A stretch of 64,000 nt of DNA from an uncultured Lachnoclostridium sp. (GTDB lineage: Bacteria; Bacillota; Clostridia; Lachnospirales; Lachnospiraceae): NCBI GenBank assembly GCA_930986645.1, contig CAKNJS010000005.1, positions 1 through 64,000 of the forward strand. The letters are read 5' to 3'. The translations under genes were made by a program, and so were the position numbers. The notes under the pieces were generated by a model. It had not been told where the DNA came from, searched no databases, and saw only the letters and a program-made list of their open reading frames with translations. The stretch's first letter is position 1. Each line of letters begins with the position of its first letter. This document shows, one piece after another, positions 7,634 through 16,675 of this stretch.

Positions 7634-8802
7634 AAAGGAATAATGTATTGACAGCGTTTCTTGCTTTTGGAATGTATTTTTTGACTGGTGCTGCGTGTAT
7701 TGTAGTGGGAAGCAGTTTGACGCATCTGGCAGAGATGTATGATATGAGTCTGGACAAGGTGGTTCTCCTCGGATCTGCATATGCATTTGGAAGAGTGCTG
7801 ACGGTTTACGGCACAGGACATCTGGTAGAAAAGATTGGAACCAAAAAAGTTCTGGGCATAGGGGTAATACTTATAATGGCATATCTGATCGGCCTGCCTC
7901 TGGTGGTAAATTTCTATGCCGGTATGTTCTTTGCATGTCTGGGCGGAATTGGAATGGGTGCCCAGGATACAGTGTGTCCGGTCCTATTAAGCGCGGTATT
8001 CAAAAGAAATTATGCCGGCTCGTTAAGTGTGGGTCAGGCAATGTTCGGTCTTGGCAGTTTTGCTACACCATTTCTGATCGGCATACTGCTCACATGGCAT
8101 CTTCCGTTTTATGGAGCCTATTATATATTACTGGTCATTCCAGTTCTGATGCTGATCTGCATTCCTTTTGTACATCTGCAGGAGCATAGTGCGGAGGGGA
8201 AAAAAACCGAACAGGTAGAGCCGCTGTATACAAAAAGCAAACTTATAGCATGGGGTGCGCTTTTGATCTTATGTGCAGCGTACAGTGCTGTTGTAAATAC
8301 GCTTGGACTCTACATATCAAGTTTTGCTGAAAGTATCGGTATTTCTTCCGCAAACGCAGCATTTATGCTCACTGTATATAATGTGGGAAGCGTGACAGGA
8401 TCATTTGTGTTTGTATTGATCCTGAGAAAAGTCAAACCACAGACTGTATTGATCATCAACAATCTTTTTGCATTAGCGGCAGTTGTGCTTGTCCTTGGTG
8501 TAGATCACACGGCAGCCTTATTTTCGGGATTTCTGTGTGCAGGATTTTTCCTAGGCGTGCTTTTCAGCGTAATCGTTACCGTAGCTACAAGGATTGGATA
8601 CGAGCGTATCAGTATTGCAAGCTCTATTGTGGCAACTGCAGGGGGAGGATCTGATATCCTGACACCTATCATAACAGGCTTTTTAGTGGGGCGGATGGGA
8701 ATTCGTATCTCGTTTTACTATACAGCTCTGATGATCGTAATAAGTCTTGCTGCGGCATTGCTCATAAAGATTAATACCAGTGAAAAGAAAAAGGAGGAAT
8801 AA
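7630..8802 (+). CDS. Major facilitator superfamily permease
   Basis: Polytopic membrane protein of 390 residues with about twelve hydrophobic segments. The conserved loop between helices 2 and 3 (GTGHLVEKIGTKKVLGIGV, residues ~58-76) is present, and a central cytoplasmic linker with charged residues lies around 190. The ATG overlaps the ATPase stop as ATGA, so it belongs to the same transcript. In a salvage operon it could be a second nucleoside or sugar importer, or exporter of unused base released by phosphorylase and hydrolase. Substrate cannot be read from the sequence. Confidence 0.82.
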   Translation: MKRNNVLTAFLAFGMYFLTGAACIVVGSSLTHLAEMYDMSLDKVVLLGSAYAFGRVLTVYGTGHLVEKIGTKKVLGIGVILIMAYLIGLPLVVNFYAGMFFACLGGIGMGAQDTVCPVLLSAVFKRNYAGSLSVGQAMFGLGSFATPFLIGILLTWHLPFYGAYYILLVIPVLMLICIPFVHLQEHSAEGKKTEQVEPLYTKSKLIAWGALLILCAAYSAVVNTLGLYISSFAESIGISSANAAFMLTVYNVGSVTGSFVFVLILRKVKPQTVLIINNLFALAAVVLVLGVDHTAALFSGFLCAGFFLGVLFSVIVTVATRIGYERISIASSIVATAGGGSDILTPIITGFLVGRMGIRISFYYTALMIVISLAAALLIKINTSEKKKEE

Positions 8803-8806
8803 GTTT

Positions 8807-9580
8807 ATGTCTATATCAAGTAAAGAAGTATTAAATAAGGAAGGAAAACAGTATCATATTTGTTGTGGCAAAGGTGATATCGGAAAATATGTTCTGCTTC
8901 CCGGAGATCCGTTCCGCACAGATATCATAGCAAAACATTTTGATGATCCGGTGCTTGTCGCTCACAACAGGGAGCATAAGACATGGACAGGAACGTTAAA
9001 CGGCGAAAAAGTTTCAGTGACAAGTACAGGGATGGGCTGCCCTTCAGCTGCGATAGCGGTCGAAGAATTGATCCACTGCGGAGCAGAAGTATTCATACGG
9101 ATAGGAACCTGCGGAAGAGTCTGCCCGGAGAGCTATGATGAGAGTCTGGAAGGTGTAATCATTACGGGATCTGTCAGGGATGAGGGAACGACTGTACACT
9201 ATGTGCCTATCGAATATCCGGCAATGGCGGACCGGCATGTGACAGATGCTCTGGCAAGGGCCTGTGCAGAGAAGGGATACAAATTTGCGGAGGGAATTGC
9301 TCAATCCAAAGATTCGTTCTATGGCCAGCATGATCCAGACAGTATGCCGAACAGCGGGCGTCTCCATCAGAGATGGGAGGCTTGGGAAAAGAGCAGAGTT
9401 ATGGCATCAGAGATGGAGACAGCAGCTCTGTTTATTGTTTCCTCTATACGCGGCGCAAGGGCAGGGGCAATCATGGCTTACGGAAGCATGAATGATCATA
9501 CGATTGAGCTTGCGTGTGATGCTGTCAAAATATTAATCGAAGAAGACAAAAAGAGGCAGGAAAAAGGCGATGATAAGTAA
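8807..9580 (+). CDS. udp: Uridine phosphorylase family enzyme
   Basis: Cleaves uridine (or a related nucleoside) with phosphate to base and ribose-1-phosphate. At 257 residues it has family length. It shows the NP-I series: VLLPGDPFR near residue 30 (phosphate loop), STGMGCPSAAIAVEEL (~75), RIGTCG (~100) and the ribose-binding EMETAALF (~205). It resembles E. coli Udp throughout. The start at 8807 has AAGGAGGAA seven bases upstream; the longer frame to 8780 starts inside the permease gene. It overlaps the next gene by 11 bp. The exact base is inferred. Confidence 0.88.
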   Translation: MSISSKEVLNKEGKQYHICCGKGDIGKYVLLPGDPFRTDIIAKHFDDPVLVAHNREHKTWTGTLNGEKVSVTSTGMGCPSAAIAVEELIHCGAEVFIRIGTCGRVCPESYDESLEGVIITGSVRDEGTTVHYVPIEYPAMADRHVTDALARACAEKGYKFAEGIAQSKDSFYGQHDPDSMPNSGRLHQRWEAWEKSRVMASEMETAALFIVSSIRGARAGAIMAYGSMNDHTIELACDAVKILIEEDKKRQEKGDDK

Positions 9581-10517
9581 AAAGAAAATTATAATTGATA
9601 CCGACTGCGGCTCAGACGATGCCATGGCTATTGCGATGGCTTTAAACGACCCTCACTACGAAGTGGTGCTTATTACGACCGTATCTGGAAATGTAGCAAT
9701 GGAGCAGGCGACACTTAATACGCTGACAACGATTGAATATGCAGGTACATACGAGCCGCCGGTGTATAAAGGCACAGCCAAGATGCTGTTAAAAGAACTT
9801 GTTTTTGCTCATGAGACTCATGGACTTGATGGAATGGGCGATATCGGTCTCAGGCCGCAAAGGCTGAAGGCGGCAGGAGAAAACGGAGTGGAAAAGATGC
9901 TTGAGACACTTCGGAACAGTGAGGACGGGGAAATTGATATTATAGCATTGGGACCCCTGACTAATCTGGCTCTGGCTATACGCTTGGATTATAAAGCAAT
10001 GATGAAAGCCGGCCGCATCGTAATTATGGGGAGTGCAGGTCTGGGAGCGGGAAATGTTTCTCCGGTGGCGGAGTTTAATATCTGGCAGGACGCGGAGGCG
10101 GCCAAGATTGTGACAGAATCGGGGCTGAATGAAATTGTATATGTCGGATGGGATGCGTGTCTGGGAGATTGTATGTTGAATCCGCAGGAGATAGAGGAGA
10201 TTCGTAACAGTGGAGAACTGGGGAAATTTGCAATAGACTGCAATAAGAATCTGCTGGAACTAAATAGAGAACGATTCGGCGACAGCTATCTTGATATGGC
10301 AGATCCATCCGCTGTAGCCGCCGCTCTTTATCCGGAATGCATTGAGCATTGTGAAAAATATTACTGCGAGGTAGATGTCTCGCCGGGGCCGAGCTATGGT
10401 GCAGTTCTGGTAGACGTAAATCATTTCAGCGAAAAAGAACCGAATGTATATATATGCAGTAAATTAAAGGCAAAAGAGTACAAGGATTATATTTACAGAA
10501 TGTTAAGAGTCAGATAG
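9570..10517 (+). CDS. Nucleoside hydrolase (inosine/uridine-preferring family)
   Basis: Hydrolyses nucleosides to base and free ribose using a tightly bound Ca2+. It has 315 residues. The N-terminal metal motif is DTDCGSDDA (residues ~10-18) rather than the common DTDPGxDDA, a change at the proline position only, so the metal aspartates are kept. The second hallmark, NVSPVAEFNIWQDAEAA (~150-166), carries the Asn/Glu/Asn ribose contacts and Asp. Having hydrolase beside phosphorylase means the locus yields both free ribose (for ribokinase) and ribose-1-phosphate (for DeoB). It overlaps udp by 11 bp. Confidence 0.9.
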   Translation: MISKKKIIIDTDCGSDDAMAIAMALNDPHYEVVLITTVSGNVAMEQATLNTLTTIEYAGTYEPPVYKGTAKMLLKELVFAHETHGLDGMGDIGLRPQRLKAAGENGVEKMLETLRNSEDGEIDIIALGPLTNLALAIRLDYKAMMKAGRIVIMGSAGLGAGNVSPVAEFNIWQDAEAAKIVTESGLNEIVYVGWDACLGDCMLNPQEIEEIRNSGELGKFAIDCNKNLLELNRERFGDSYLDMADPSAVAAALYPECIEHCEKYYCEVDVSPGPSYGAVLVDVNHFSEKEPNVYICSKLKAKEYKDYIYRMLRVR

Positions 10518-10529
10518 GAGGTAAACAGC

Positions 10530-11744
10530 ATGGAAGAACTCAAGGTAAAATTCTTAATGGGCCCGGCAGAGTGTAACGACAAATACATTCCGGAATATAG
10601 CAGACAGTTTCTTGCAGAGCTGGAAAAGGTGCTTGGCATGAAAGTATCCTGTGCTGAAATAGAGGAGGTAAAGGCTCAGCCGCTTCCTGTCTATTTTATC
10701 GCATCAGGCGGAGCAGAACAGGGATTTAAAGAATTGCATACTCAGACAAAAGAACCATATATCCTTCTGACAACACCTGCCTATAATTCTCTGGCGGCAG
10801 CTATGGAGATTATGGGGTATCTTCAGGAAAATGGAAAGAGAGGAGAAATTCTCCATGGTTCTATGGATAAGATTGCAGAACGTCTCAAAGTCCTTGTGAG
10901 AGCAGCGCGTGCCAAAGAAAAGTTAAATCATATGCGTCTGGGATGCTTTGGCACGCCCGGGGGTCTGATCGCGAGTGATGCAGATCCGGATGTACTCAGA
11001 GCTTCCAGCGGGATGGAACTAATCGTCTATGAACTGGAGGAACTGGTTGAAGAATACCAAAAAGGCGGATATCCGGAAAATCAGTATACAGAAGAACTGA
11101 AAAAGAAAAATTATGATCCGCAGGAAATTGAGAAAGCACTTAATGTGTATGGTGCGCTGAAAAGGTTGATCGAAAAACATGATCTTCATGCGGTATCTGT
11201 AAAATGTTTCGATCTGTTGGAACTCATCCATACTACAGGGTGTCTCGCTTTGGCAATCCTGAATGCGGAAGGCATTCCTGCTGCGTGTGAAGGGGATCAA
11301 AAGAGTCTGGTAAGTATGGCGATAATGAAAGTTTTGACAGGTAAATCAGGATTTATGGCAAATCCAAGCTGTATGGATCCGGATAACAATGAAATAATTT
11401 TTGCTCACTGTACACTTCCAATCGACATGCCTGACAGCTATTTCCTGACTACACACTTTGAGTCTGGAATTGGTGTGGCAGTAGCGTGTGATATTGAGCC
11501 CCAACAGATGACGATTTTTAAATGTGATGATACATTGACAAGATACTATGCTGGAAGAGCACAGCTGGTAGAGACTATGCATAGAAAAGATTTATGCCGT
11601 TCGCAGATGAAACTCCGGCTGGAGGATGGTACGGAGTATTTTGCAAAGCGCCCTGTAAGCAATCATCATATTATATGTAAGGGTGATTGGAAAGAGGTCA
11701 TTGATGAATATTTTAAAGAGGCGGGGCGGGTGACTGCTGTATGA
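10530..11744 (+). CDS. L-fucose/L-arabinose isomerase-like protein, substrate unknown
   Basis: A 404-residue protein of the fucose/arabinose isomerase fold. The C-terminal half is clearest: [22 protein letters not shown] (~236-256) with presumptive metal ligands E254 and D256, a [14 protein letters not shown] strand, and SNHH around residue 378 supplying the third ligand histidine. The N-terminal Rossmann-like part is shorter than in E. coli FucI (~590 residues). AGGAGG lies seven to eight bases before ATG. Its stop overlaps the deoB start (ATGA), so it is part of the salvage operon. Aldose-ketose isomerisation of ribose or deoxyribose is conceivable, but no such step is needed in known nucleoside catabolism. 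Fold call firm, function open. Confidence 0.72.
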   Translation: MEELKVKFLMGPAECNDKYIPEYSRQFLAELEKVLGMKVSCAEIEEVKAQPLPVYFIASGGAEQGFKELHTQTKEPYILLTTPAYNSLAAAMEIMGYLQENGKRGEILHGSMDKIAERLKVLVRAARAKEKLNHMRLGCFGTPGGLIASDADPDVLRASSGMELIVYELEELVEEYQKGGYPENQYTEELKKKNYDPQEIEKALNVYGALKRLIEKHDLHAVSVKCFDLLELIHTTGCLALAILNAEGIPAACEGDQKSLVSMAIMKVLTGKSGFMANPSCMDPDNNEIIFAHCTLPIDMPDSYFLTTHFESGIGVAVACDIEPQQMTIFKCDDTLTRYYAGRAQLVETMHRKDLCRSQMKLRLEDGTEYFAKRPVSNHHIICKGDWKEVIDEYFKEAGRVTAV

Positions 11745-12931
11745 ATAAGTTCAAACGGATTTTTGTGATTGTGATTGATTCACTGGGGATCGGTGCAATG
11801 CCGGATTCGGAGAAATTTGGAGATGTGGGAGTAAATACGCTTGGCCATATTGCGGAGTCGGTCGGTTCATTTCACATACCATTTCTGCAGAAATTGGGAC
11901 TGGCGAATTTATGCCCGTTAAAAACTGTTGTACCGGTGGAGCATCCGATCGGATATTATGGAAAATTAAATGAAAAAAGCCGTGGAAAAGATACTATGAC
12001 CGGTCACTGGGAAATGATGGGGCTGGAAGTAAAAGCACCTTTTAAAACCTTTACAGATAATGGATTTCCCCCTGAATTGATTGCTGAACTGGAAAAGCAG
12101 ACCGGAAGGAAAGTGATTGGGAATAAGAGTGCCAGCGGTACAGAAATTCTGGATGAGCTGGGTGAGGAAGAAATTGCAACTGGTCATATGATTGTATACA
12201 CCTCTGCAGATTCAGTGCTACAAATCTGCGGAAATGAGGAAACATTCGGCCTTCAGGAACTATATCGCTGTTGTGAAATCGCCAGAAAAATCACTATGAA
12301 AGATGAGTGGAAAGTAGGGCGTGTTATTGCCCGGCCTTATGTGGGGAAAAAGCGTGGAGAGTTTAGAAGAACAAGCAACCGTCATGACTATGCGTTGAAA
12401 CCTTTCGGAAAAACAGTGCTAAACAGTCTGAAGGAAAATGGATTTGATGTGATCTCAGTCGGAAAAATCAATGACATTTTTGCGGGAGAAGGAATTACTT
12501 GTGCATTGCATTCTAACAGTTCTGTACATGGAATGGAGCAGACGATTCAGATAACCAAAGAAGAGTTCCGCGGTTTGTGCTTTGTAAATCTTGTGGATTT
12601 CGATGCTTTGTGGGGGCACAGAAGAAATCCGGAGGGATATGCAAAAGAGTTAGAGCGCTTTGACGAGAAACTGGGAATATTGATGGGACAGTTAAAAAAG
12701 GAAGATCTTCTTATTATTACTGCAGATCACGGCAATGATCCCACTTATAAGGGAACGGACCATACAAGGGAAAAGACTCCTTTTCTGGCTTGGTCCCCGT
12801 CTTTTGAAAGGAGCGGCCTGCTTCCAGAAATGGAAACATTTGCTGTGATTGGAGCAACTGCAGCAGACAATTTTGATGTCCCTATCCCGGAAAACTGCAT
12901 AGGCTCTTCGTGCTTGCCCTTGTTAATATAA
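11741..12931 (+). CDS. deoB: Phosphopentomutase
   Basis: Converts ribose-1-phosphate (or the deoxy form) to the 5-phosphate using two Mn2+ ions. At 396 residues it has normal family length. Metal motif [11 protein letters not shown] is at residues 12-22, the catalytic threonine T85 sits in KDTMTGHWE, and the second metal cluster [18 protein letters not shown] is at ~330. T85 is at the same residue number as in the studied Bacillus cereus enzyme. Last gene of the ECF operon, overlapping the isomerase-like gene by 4 bp. It takes up the product of the phosphorylase encoded upstream. Confidence 0.95.
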   Translation: MNKFKRIFVIVIDSLGIGAMPDSEKFGDVGVNTLGHIAESVGSFHIPFLQKLGLANLCPLKTVVPVEHPIGYYGKLNEKSRGKDTMTGHWEMMGLEVKAPFKTFTDNGFPPELIAELEKQTGRKVIGNKSASGTEILDELGEEEIATGHMIVYTSADSVLQICGNEETFGLQELYRCCEIARKITMKDEWKVGRVIARPYVGKKRGEFRRTSNRHDYALKPFGKTVLNSLKENGFDVISVGKINDIFAGEGITCALHSNSSVHGMEQTIQITKEEFRGLCFVNLVDFDALWGHRRNPEGYAKELERFDEKLGILMGQLKKEDLLIITADHGNDPTYKGTDHTREKTPFLAWSPSFERSGLLPEMETFAVIGATAADNFDVPIPENCIGSSCLPLLI

Positions 12932-12954
12932 TGAAGAAAGTCAGACGTTGATAC

Positions 12955-12983
12955 TTGACTCCTTTTTCCTATGGGCATAATAT
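12955..12983 (+). promoter_or_regulatory. Sigma-A promoter of the DUF6688 gene
   Basis: TTGACT (12955-12960), a 17-bp spacer and TAATAT (12978-12983) lie directly after the deoB stop. The TTG that would open the longest reading frame is part of this -35 box, so translation must start further on. Confidence 0.75.
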
Positions 12984-13026
12984 TTATACAAATTATGCTG
13001 ATAGGGGAGAGGAGTCATTTGCCATC

Positions 13027-14259
13027 GTGAATGAAAAGATTTTAAAACACAGTATTCTTTTATCCGCAGCGGTTTCCGTGATTCTGGGTGCTGCGGTTAC
13101 GTTTTTGCTTCTGGGAGAAGAAGACAGTCTTATAGAGGGCTTCATTGCAGGCCTTCTGATCGGAATTTTTGCAATTTATCCGCTCATACTGACTCTTGTC
13201 AATTTCGCGGCTGTATTTTGCGGCTGTACAGATCCCCGGCTGATCCGGAAGGGGAGACATTTTGAATGGATTACCATTGTACTGGGGGTACTCTATTCTT
13301 TATTTATACTTCCGTTTGCCGATATTACGTTTTCCGACTGGACAGTCACCCTCTGCAATACCCAGAAACACACGCCGGTCTGGACAGAAGGAGCGCTTAC
13401 TGTTGTGATTCTTGCAGTGGTCGGGATTTTGGGATATCTGTTTCTCTCATGCAGCCGGATTTCAAAGGTGCCGCCCCTCATTACAGTGCTGGAGATTGCG
13501 GCGATGTATCTGGGGATGCTGCAGTGTATTCTGTGGATTATTCAGATTATCCGTCTGGAAGCTGTCTATCTGTACTTGTGCCTTTTCCCATTGAATTGTA
13601 TTTTGATCGGGATTAAGGTAATCCGCCAGAAAATTATGGAGTGGGGTAAGATACAGCGTGAAGAGAGCGAAAAGGCCGGAGCGGTCAGCGGATTCCAAAA
13701 CCGTCATCTGGAATGGCTGAACCGTCATCTGGAACGCTCTTCTGTCTGGCCGGCGGCTGCGTTTCTCCTTATGTGGCCTATGCTGGGAATCATTATCTGT
13801 ATCCTGATCTTATTCGGCCAGCGGCCGGACAGTGCCATACGCGCGTGGACCGAGACGAGCGACTGGAATCTGTCCCGGGAAATCGCTCCGCAGAATATCT
13901 ATTATGATGAACACTATCTTTGCACCGTTGCCGCAGGCGGACACCGAAGGGTGGTAAAGCCGATACGTATGGGAGTGAGGCACGGTCATCCGGTGATCGT
14001 GAACCGGCAGCTCTGTGTGGCGAATGCATTTGAACAGATACTGGAGGAACGCATGCCGAACCTGCACCGGAATGTCAGAAACTTCTATGACAGATACGGA
14101 TTTCCGGTGGCTGAGATGATCCGTTCGCCATATATTGCCGACGTGATTTACATCGTGATGAAACCACTGGAATGGATTTTCTTAATCGTGATCTATATGA
14201 CGGATGTGAAGCCGGAGAATCGAATCGCTGTGCAGTACCTTCCAAAGAGAACGGCATGA
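13027..14259 (+). CDS. DUF6688-type multi-pass membrane protein
   Basis: About 410 residues. The first ~190 form a membrane region (ILLSAAVSVILGAAVTFLLL, FIAGLLIGIFAIYPLILTLV, ITIVLGVLYSLFILPF, VVILAVVGILGYLFLS), and two more membrane segments follow (~235 and near the C-terminus). The distal soluble part, with LCTVAAGGHRRVVKP, VNRQLCVANAFEQILEE and FYDRYGFPV, is what I recognise as DUF6688; its function is unknown. The GTG at 13027 follows GGGGAGAGGAG by 12 bases. The longer frame starting at TTG 12955 is rejected because that TTG lies in the -35 box. It has its own promoter and is probably independent of its neighbours. Confidence 0.68.
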   Translation: MNEKILKHSILLSAAVSVILGAAVTFLLLGEEDSLIEGFIAGLLIGIFAIYPLILTLVNFAAVFCGCTDPRLIRKGRHFEWITIVLGVLYSLFILPFADITFSDWTVTLCNTQKHTPVWTEGALTVVILAVVGILGYLFLSCSRISKVPPLITVLEIAAMYLGMLQCILWIIQIIRLEAVYLYLCLFPLNCILIGIKVIRQKIMEWGKIQREESEKAGAVSGFQNRHLEWLNRHLERSSVWPAAAFLLMWPMLGIIICILILFGQRPDSAIRAWTETSDWNLSREIAPQNIYYDEHYLCTVAAGGHRRVVKPIRMGVRHGHPVIVNRQLCVANAFEQILEERMPNLHRNVRNFYDRYGFPVAEMIRSPYIADVIYIVMKPLEWIFLIVIYMTDVKPENRIAVQYLPKRTA

Positions 14260-14323
14260 CAGGTGTATTTTGAGAGCCCTTTCGAAGCGGGAATGGTTCA
14301 TGGCTTAAGGATGATAGTGCATC

Positions 14324-14352
14324 TTGAAAAATGTATGAAAAGCGGTTACAAT
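14324..14352 (+). promoter_or_regulatory. Sigma-A promoter of gpmI
   Basis: TTGAAA (14324-14329), 17-bp spacer, TACAAT (14347-14352), about 48 bases before the gpmI start. Confidence 0.7.
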
Positions 14353-14400
14353 AAGTAACGGGACAAGGCTCCCAAATGTACAATAAAAGGAGATATGGAT

Positions 14401-15939
14401 ATGAGCAAGAAACCAACCGTATTGATGATATTAGACGGCTACGGCTTAAGAGATGACAAGCATGGCAATGCTGTTGCAGAGGCGGCTACACCGGTTATGG
14501 ACAAATTGATGGCTGAGTGCCCGTTCGTGAAAGGAAATGCCAGCGGTATGGCAGTAGGACTTCCGGACGGACAGATGGGAAACTCTGAGGTAGGACATCT
14601 GAACATGGGTGCAGGCCGTATCGTATATCAGGATCTTACAAAGATCACAAAGGCGATCCAGGATGGAGATTTCTTTGAGAATAAAGCACTTGTGGAAGCG
14701 TGTGAGAATGTAAAGAAAAATAATTCTGCACTTCATCTGATGGGACTTGTGTCTGACGGAGGCGTACACAGCCACAATACACATATTTACGGACTTCTCG
14801 AGCTGGCAAAGAGACAGGGAATCGAGAAGGTATATGTACACTGCTTCCTTGACGGACGTGACACACCGCCGGCATCCGGTAAAGAGTATGTAGAAGAGCT
14901 GGAAGCAAAGATGAAAGAAATCGGTGTGGGCGAGGTCGCTACAGTTGCAGGACGCTACTATGCAATGGATCGTGATAACCGCTGGGACCGCGTAGAGAAA
15001 GCCTACAGAGCTCTCGTAAATGGAGAGGGAGATCAGGCAGATTCCGCTGCAGAGGGAATTCAGGCTTCTTACGATAAGGACGTGACAGATGAGTTCGTTG
15101 TGCCGATGGTAATTATGAAAGACGGCGCTCCGACAGCGACGGTAAAAGACGGAGATTCCGTTATCTTCTTTAACTTCCGTCCGGACCGTGCAAGAGAGAT
15201 CACAAGAGCATTCTGCGATGATGATTTCACAGGATTTGACAGAGGCGAAAGAGTAAAGACCACATATGTATGCTTCACAGAGTATGATGTGACGATCCCG
15301 AATAAACTGGTTGCATTTGTGAAGGAAGAGATCACAAATACATTCGGCGAGTTCCTTGCAGCTCACAATCTGAAGCAGGCACGTATCGCTGAGACAGAGA
15401 AGTATGCTCATGTAACATTCTTCTTCAACGGCGGCGTAGAGGAGCCGAATCCGGGAGAGGACCGTATCCTTGTAAAATCTCCGAAGGTTGCCACATACGA
15501 CCTGAAACCGGAGATGAGCGCATACGAAGTGTGTGACAAGCTCTGCGAAGCGATCCGTTCCGGTAAATACGATGTAATTATCATCAATTTCGCAAACCCG
15601 GATATGGTAGGACACACAGGAGTTGAGAATGCAGCGATCAAGGCAATTGAGGCTGTTGACGAGTGTGTAGGAAAAGCAGTTGACGCCATCAAGGAAGTTG
15701 ACGGTCAGATGTTTATCTGTGCCGACCACGGAAATGCGGAGCAGCTGATCGACGAGGAGACCGGAGAGCCGTTTACAGCTCATACGACTAATCAGGTTCC
15801 GTTCATCCTTGTAAATGCGGATCCGTCCTATAAACTGAGAGAGGGCGGATGCCTTGCAGACATCGCTCCGACTCTGATCGAGATGATGGGAATGGAACAG
15901 CCGAAAGAGATGACAGGAAAATCTCTGATCGTGAAATAA
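14401..15939 (+). CDS. gpmI: 2,3-bisphosphoglycerate-independent phosphoglycerate mutase
   Basis: Interconverts 3- and 2-phosphoglycerate through a phosphoserine and two Mn2+ ions. The 512 residues are the family's usual length. The first metal motif is [12 protein letters not shown], the nucleophile S62 lies in [17 protein letters not shown], the substrate motif is FLDGRDTPP (~155), and [12 protein letters not shown] (~440) and [10 protein letters not shown] supply further metal ligands. Of the two ATGs, the one at 14401 is eight bases after AAAAGGAG; 14395 is too close. It is a glycolytic gene like pgk and tpiA but lies 12.6 kb away, with the salvage island between. A 574-codon antisense frame across it is a shadow. 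Confidence 0.97.
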   Translation: MSKKPTVLMILDGYGLRDDKHGNAVAEAATPVMDKLMAECPFVKGNASGMAVGLPDGQMGNSEVGHLNMGAGRIVYQDLTKITKAIQDGDFFENKALVEACENVKKNNSALHLMGLVSDGGVHSHNTHIYGLLELAKRQGIEKVYVHCFLDGRDTPPASGKEYVEELEAKMKEIGVGEVATVAGRYYAMDRDNRWDRVEKAYRALVNGEGDQADSAAEGIQASYDKDVTDEFVVPMVIMKDGAPTATVKDGDSVIFFNFRPDRAREITRAFCDDDFTGFDRGERVKTTYVCFTEYDVTIPNKLVAFVKEEITNTFGEFLAAHNLKQARIAETEKYAHVTFFFNGGVEEPNPGEDRILVKSPKVATYDLKPEMSAYEVCDKLCEAIRSGKYDVIIINFANPDMVGHTGVENAAIKAIEAVDECVGKAVDAIKEVDGQMFICADHGNAEQLIDEETGEPFTAHTTNQVPFILVNADPSYKLREGGCLADIAPTLIEMMGMEQPKEMTGKSLIVK

Positions 15940-15981
15940 GAATATCAGCGTCAATACAGAGGTCATAAATACAAATATATG

Positions 15982-16010
15982 CAGGGGCACGGCATAATGC
16001 CGCGCCTCTG
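15982..16010 (+). terminator. Strong hairpin after gpmI without a T-run
   Basis: caggggcacggcat (15982-15995) pairs with atgccgcgcctctg (15997-16010), two positions being G-U in RNA. Only moderately T-rich sequence follows, so it may be a weak terminator or an RNA 3'-end stabiliser. Confidence 0.45.
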
Positions 16011-16050
16011 TCTGTATGTCGGAAAGCTGCAGCCCGGCATTGATATAATA

Positions 16051-16119
16051 TAATACCGGCAGTGAAAGAACGGTAATACCGGCAGTGAAAGAATAGTAAT
16101 GCCGGAAGCGGATGAACCG
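16051..16119 (+). repeat. Three 23-bp tandem repeats upstream of the greA-type gene
   Basis: Units at 16051-16073, 16074-16096 and 16097-16119. The first two begin TAATACCGGCAGTGAAAGAA and differ only in the last three bases; the third is diverged (TAATGCCGGAAGCGGATGAA). They lie 33 bp before the greA-type start. Confidence 0.8.
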
Positions 16120-16151
16120 CAATAACAGCAGGAAAGAAGGAAACAGAACGC

Positions 16152-16655
16152 ATGCGTGAAAAACTGACAAAAAGTGACGTGGAGAAGATTCAGGCTGAGA
16201 TTGATCATCGCAAGCTTGTAGAGAGAAAAGAACTGATCGAAGCGGTAAAAGAGGCCCGTTCCCACGGGGATCTCAGTGAGAATTTCGAATACCATGCAGC
16301 AAAAAAAGAAAAAAACAGAAATGAAAGCCGCATCCGTTATCTGGAGAGAATGCTGAAAACAGCTATTATCGTAGAGGATCATTCCAAAGCCGACGAGGTA
16401 GGTCTGAACAATACAGTAGAGATATACTGTGAAGATGACGATGAAGTAGAAACTTACCGGATCGTAACATCCGTACGCGGCAGTTCTCTGAACGGACTGG
16501 TCAGTATCGAATCTCCGATCGGGAAAGCTCTTCTGGGGCATAAAGAAGGCGACAGGGTCTATGTTAAAGTGAATGACAACTACGGGTATTATGTCGTGAT
16601 CCGAAAAGTGATCAAGACAGAGAGCGAAGATGGAGACCAGATCAGGAGCTATTAG
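16152..16655 (+). CDS. greA: Transcript cleavage/elongation factor GreA family protein
   Basis: A 167-residue protein of the family that enters the RNA polymerase secondary channel and stimulates cleavage of backtracked RNA. The N-terminal coiled coil (residues ~1-75) is clear, with the acidic tip DLSENFEYHAAKKEK matching GreA's DxSENxEY tip. The C-terminal FKBP-like domain has ISIE-type VSIESPIGKALLGHKEGDRVYV. It is slightly longer than the usual ~158 residues owing to an acidic tail. Another GreA paralogue in the genome is possible, so the symbol is by family. GGAAAC-type ribosome site precedes ATG. Confidence 0.87.
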   Translation: MREKLTKSDVEKIQAEIDHRKLVERKELIEAVKEARSHGDLSENFEYHAAKKEKNRNESRIRYLERMLKTAIIVEDHSKADEVGLNNTVEIYCEDDDEVETYRIVTSVRGSSLNGLVSIESPIGKALLGHKEGDRVYVKVNDNYGYYVVIRKVIKTESEDGDQIRSY

Positions 16656-16675
16656 AAAAGAGGAAAGGGAAAAAG

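Noticed and set aside
14446-16170. 574-codon open frame antisense to gpmI
   Set aside because: It lies almost wholly opposite a secure gpmI, has no ribosome site or recognisable domain, and reads as Cys/Ser/Leu/His-rich sequence typical of the complement of a biased coding strand.
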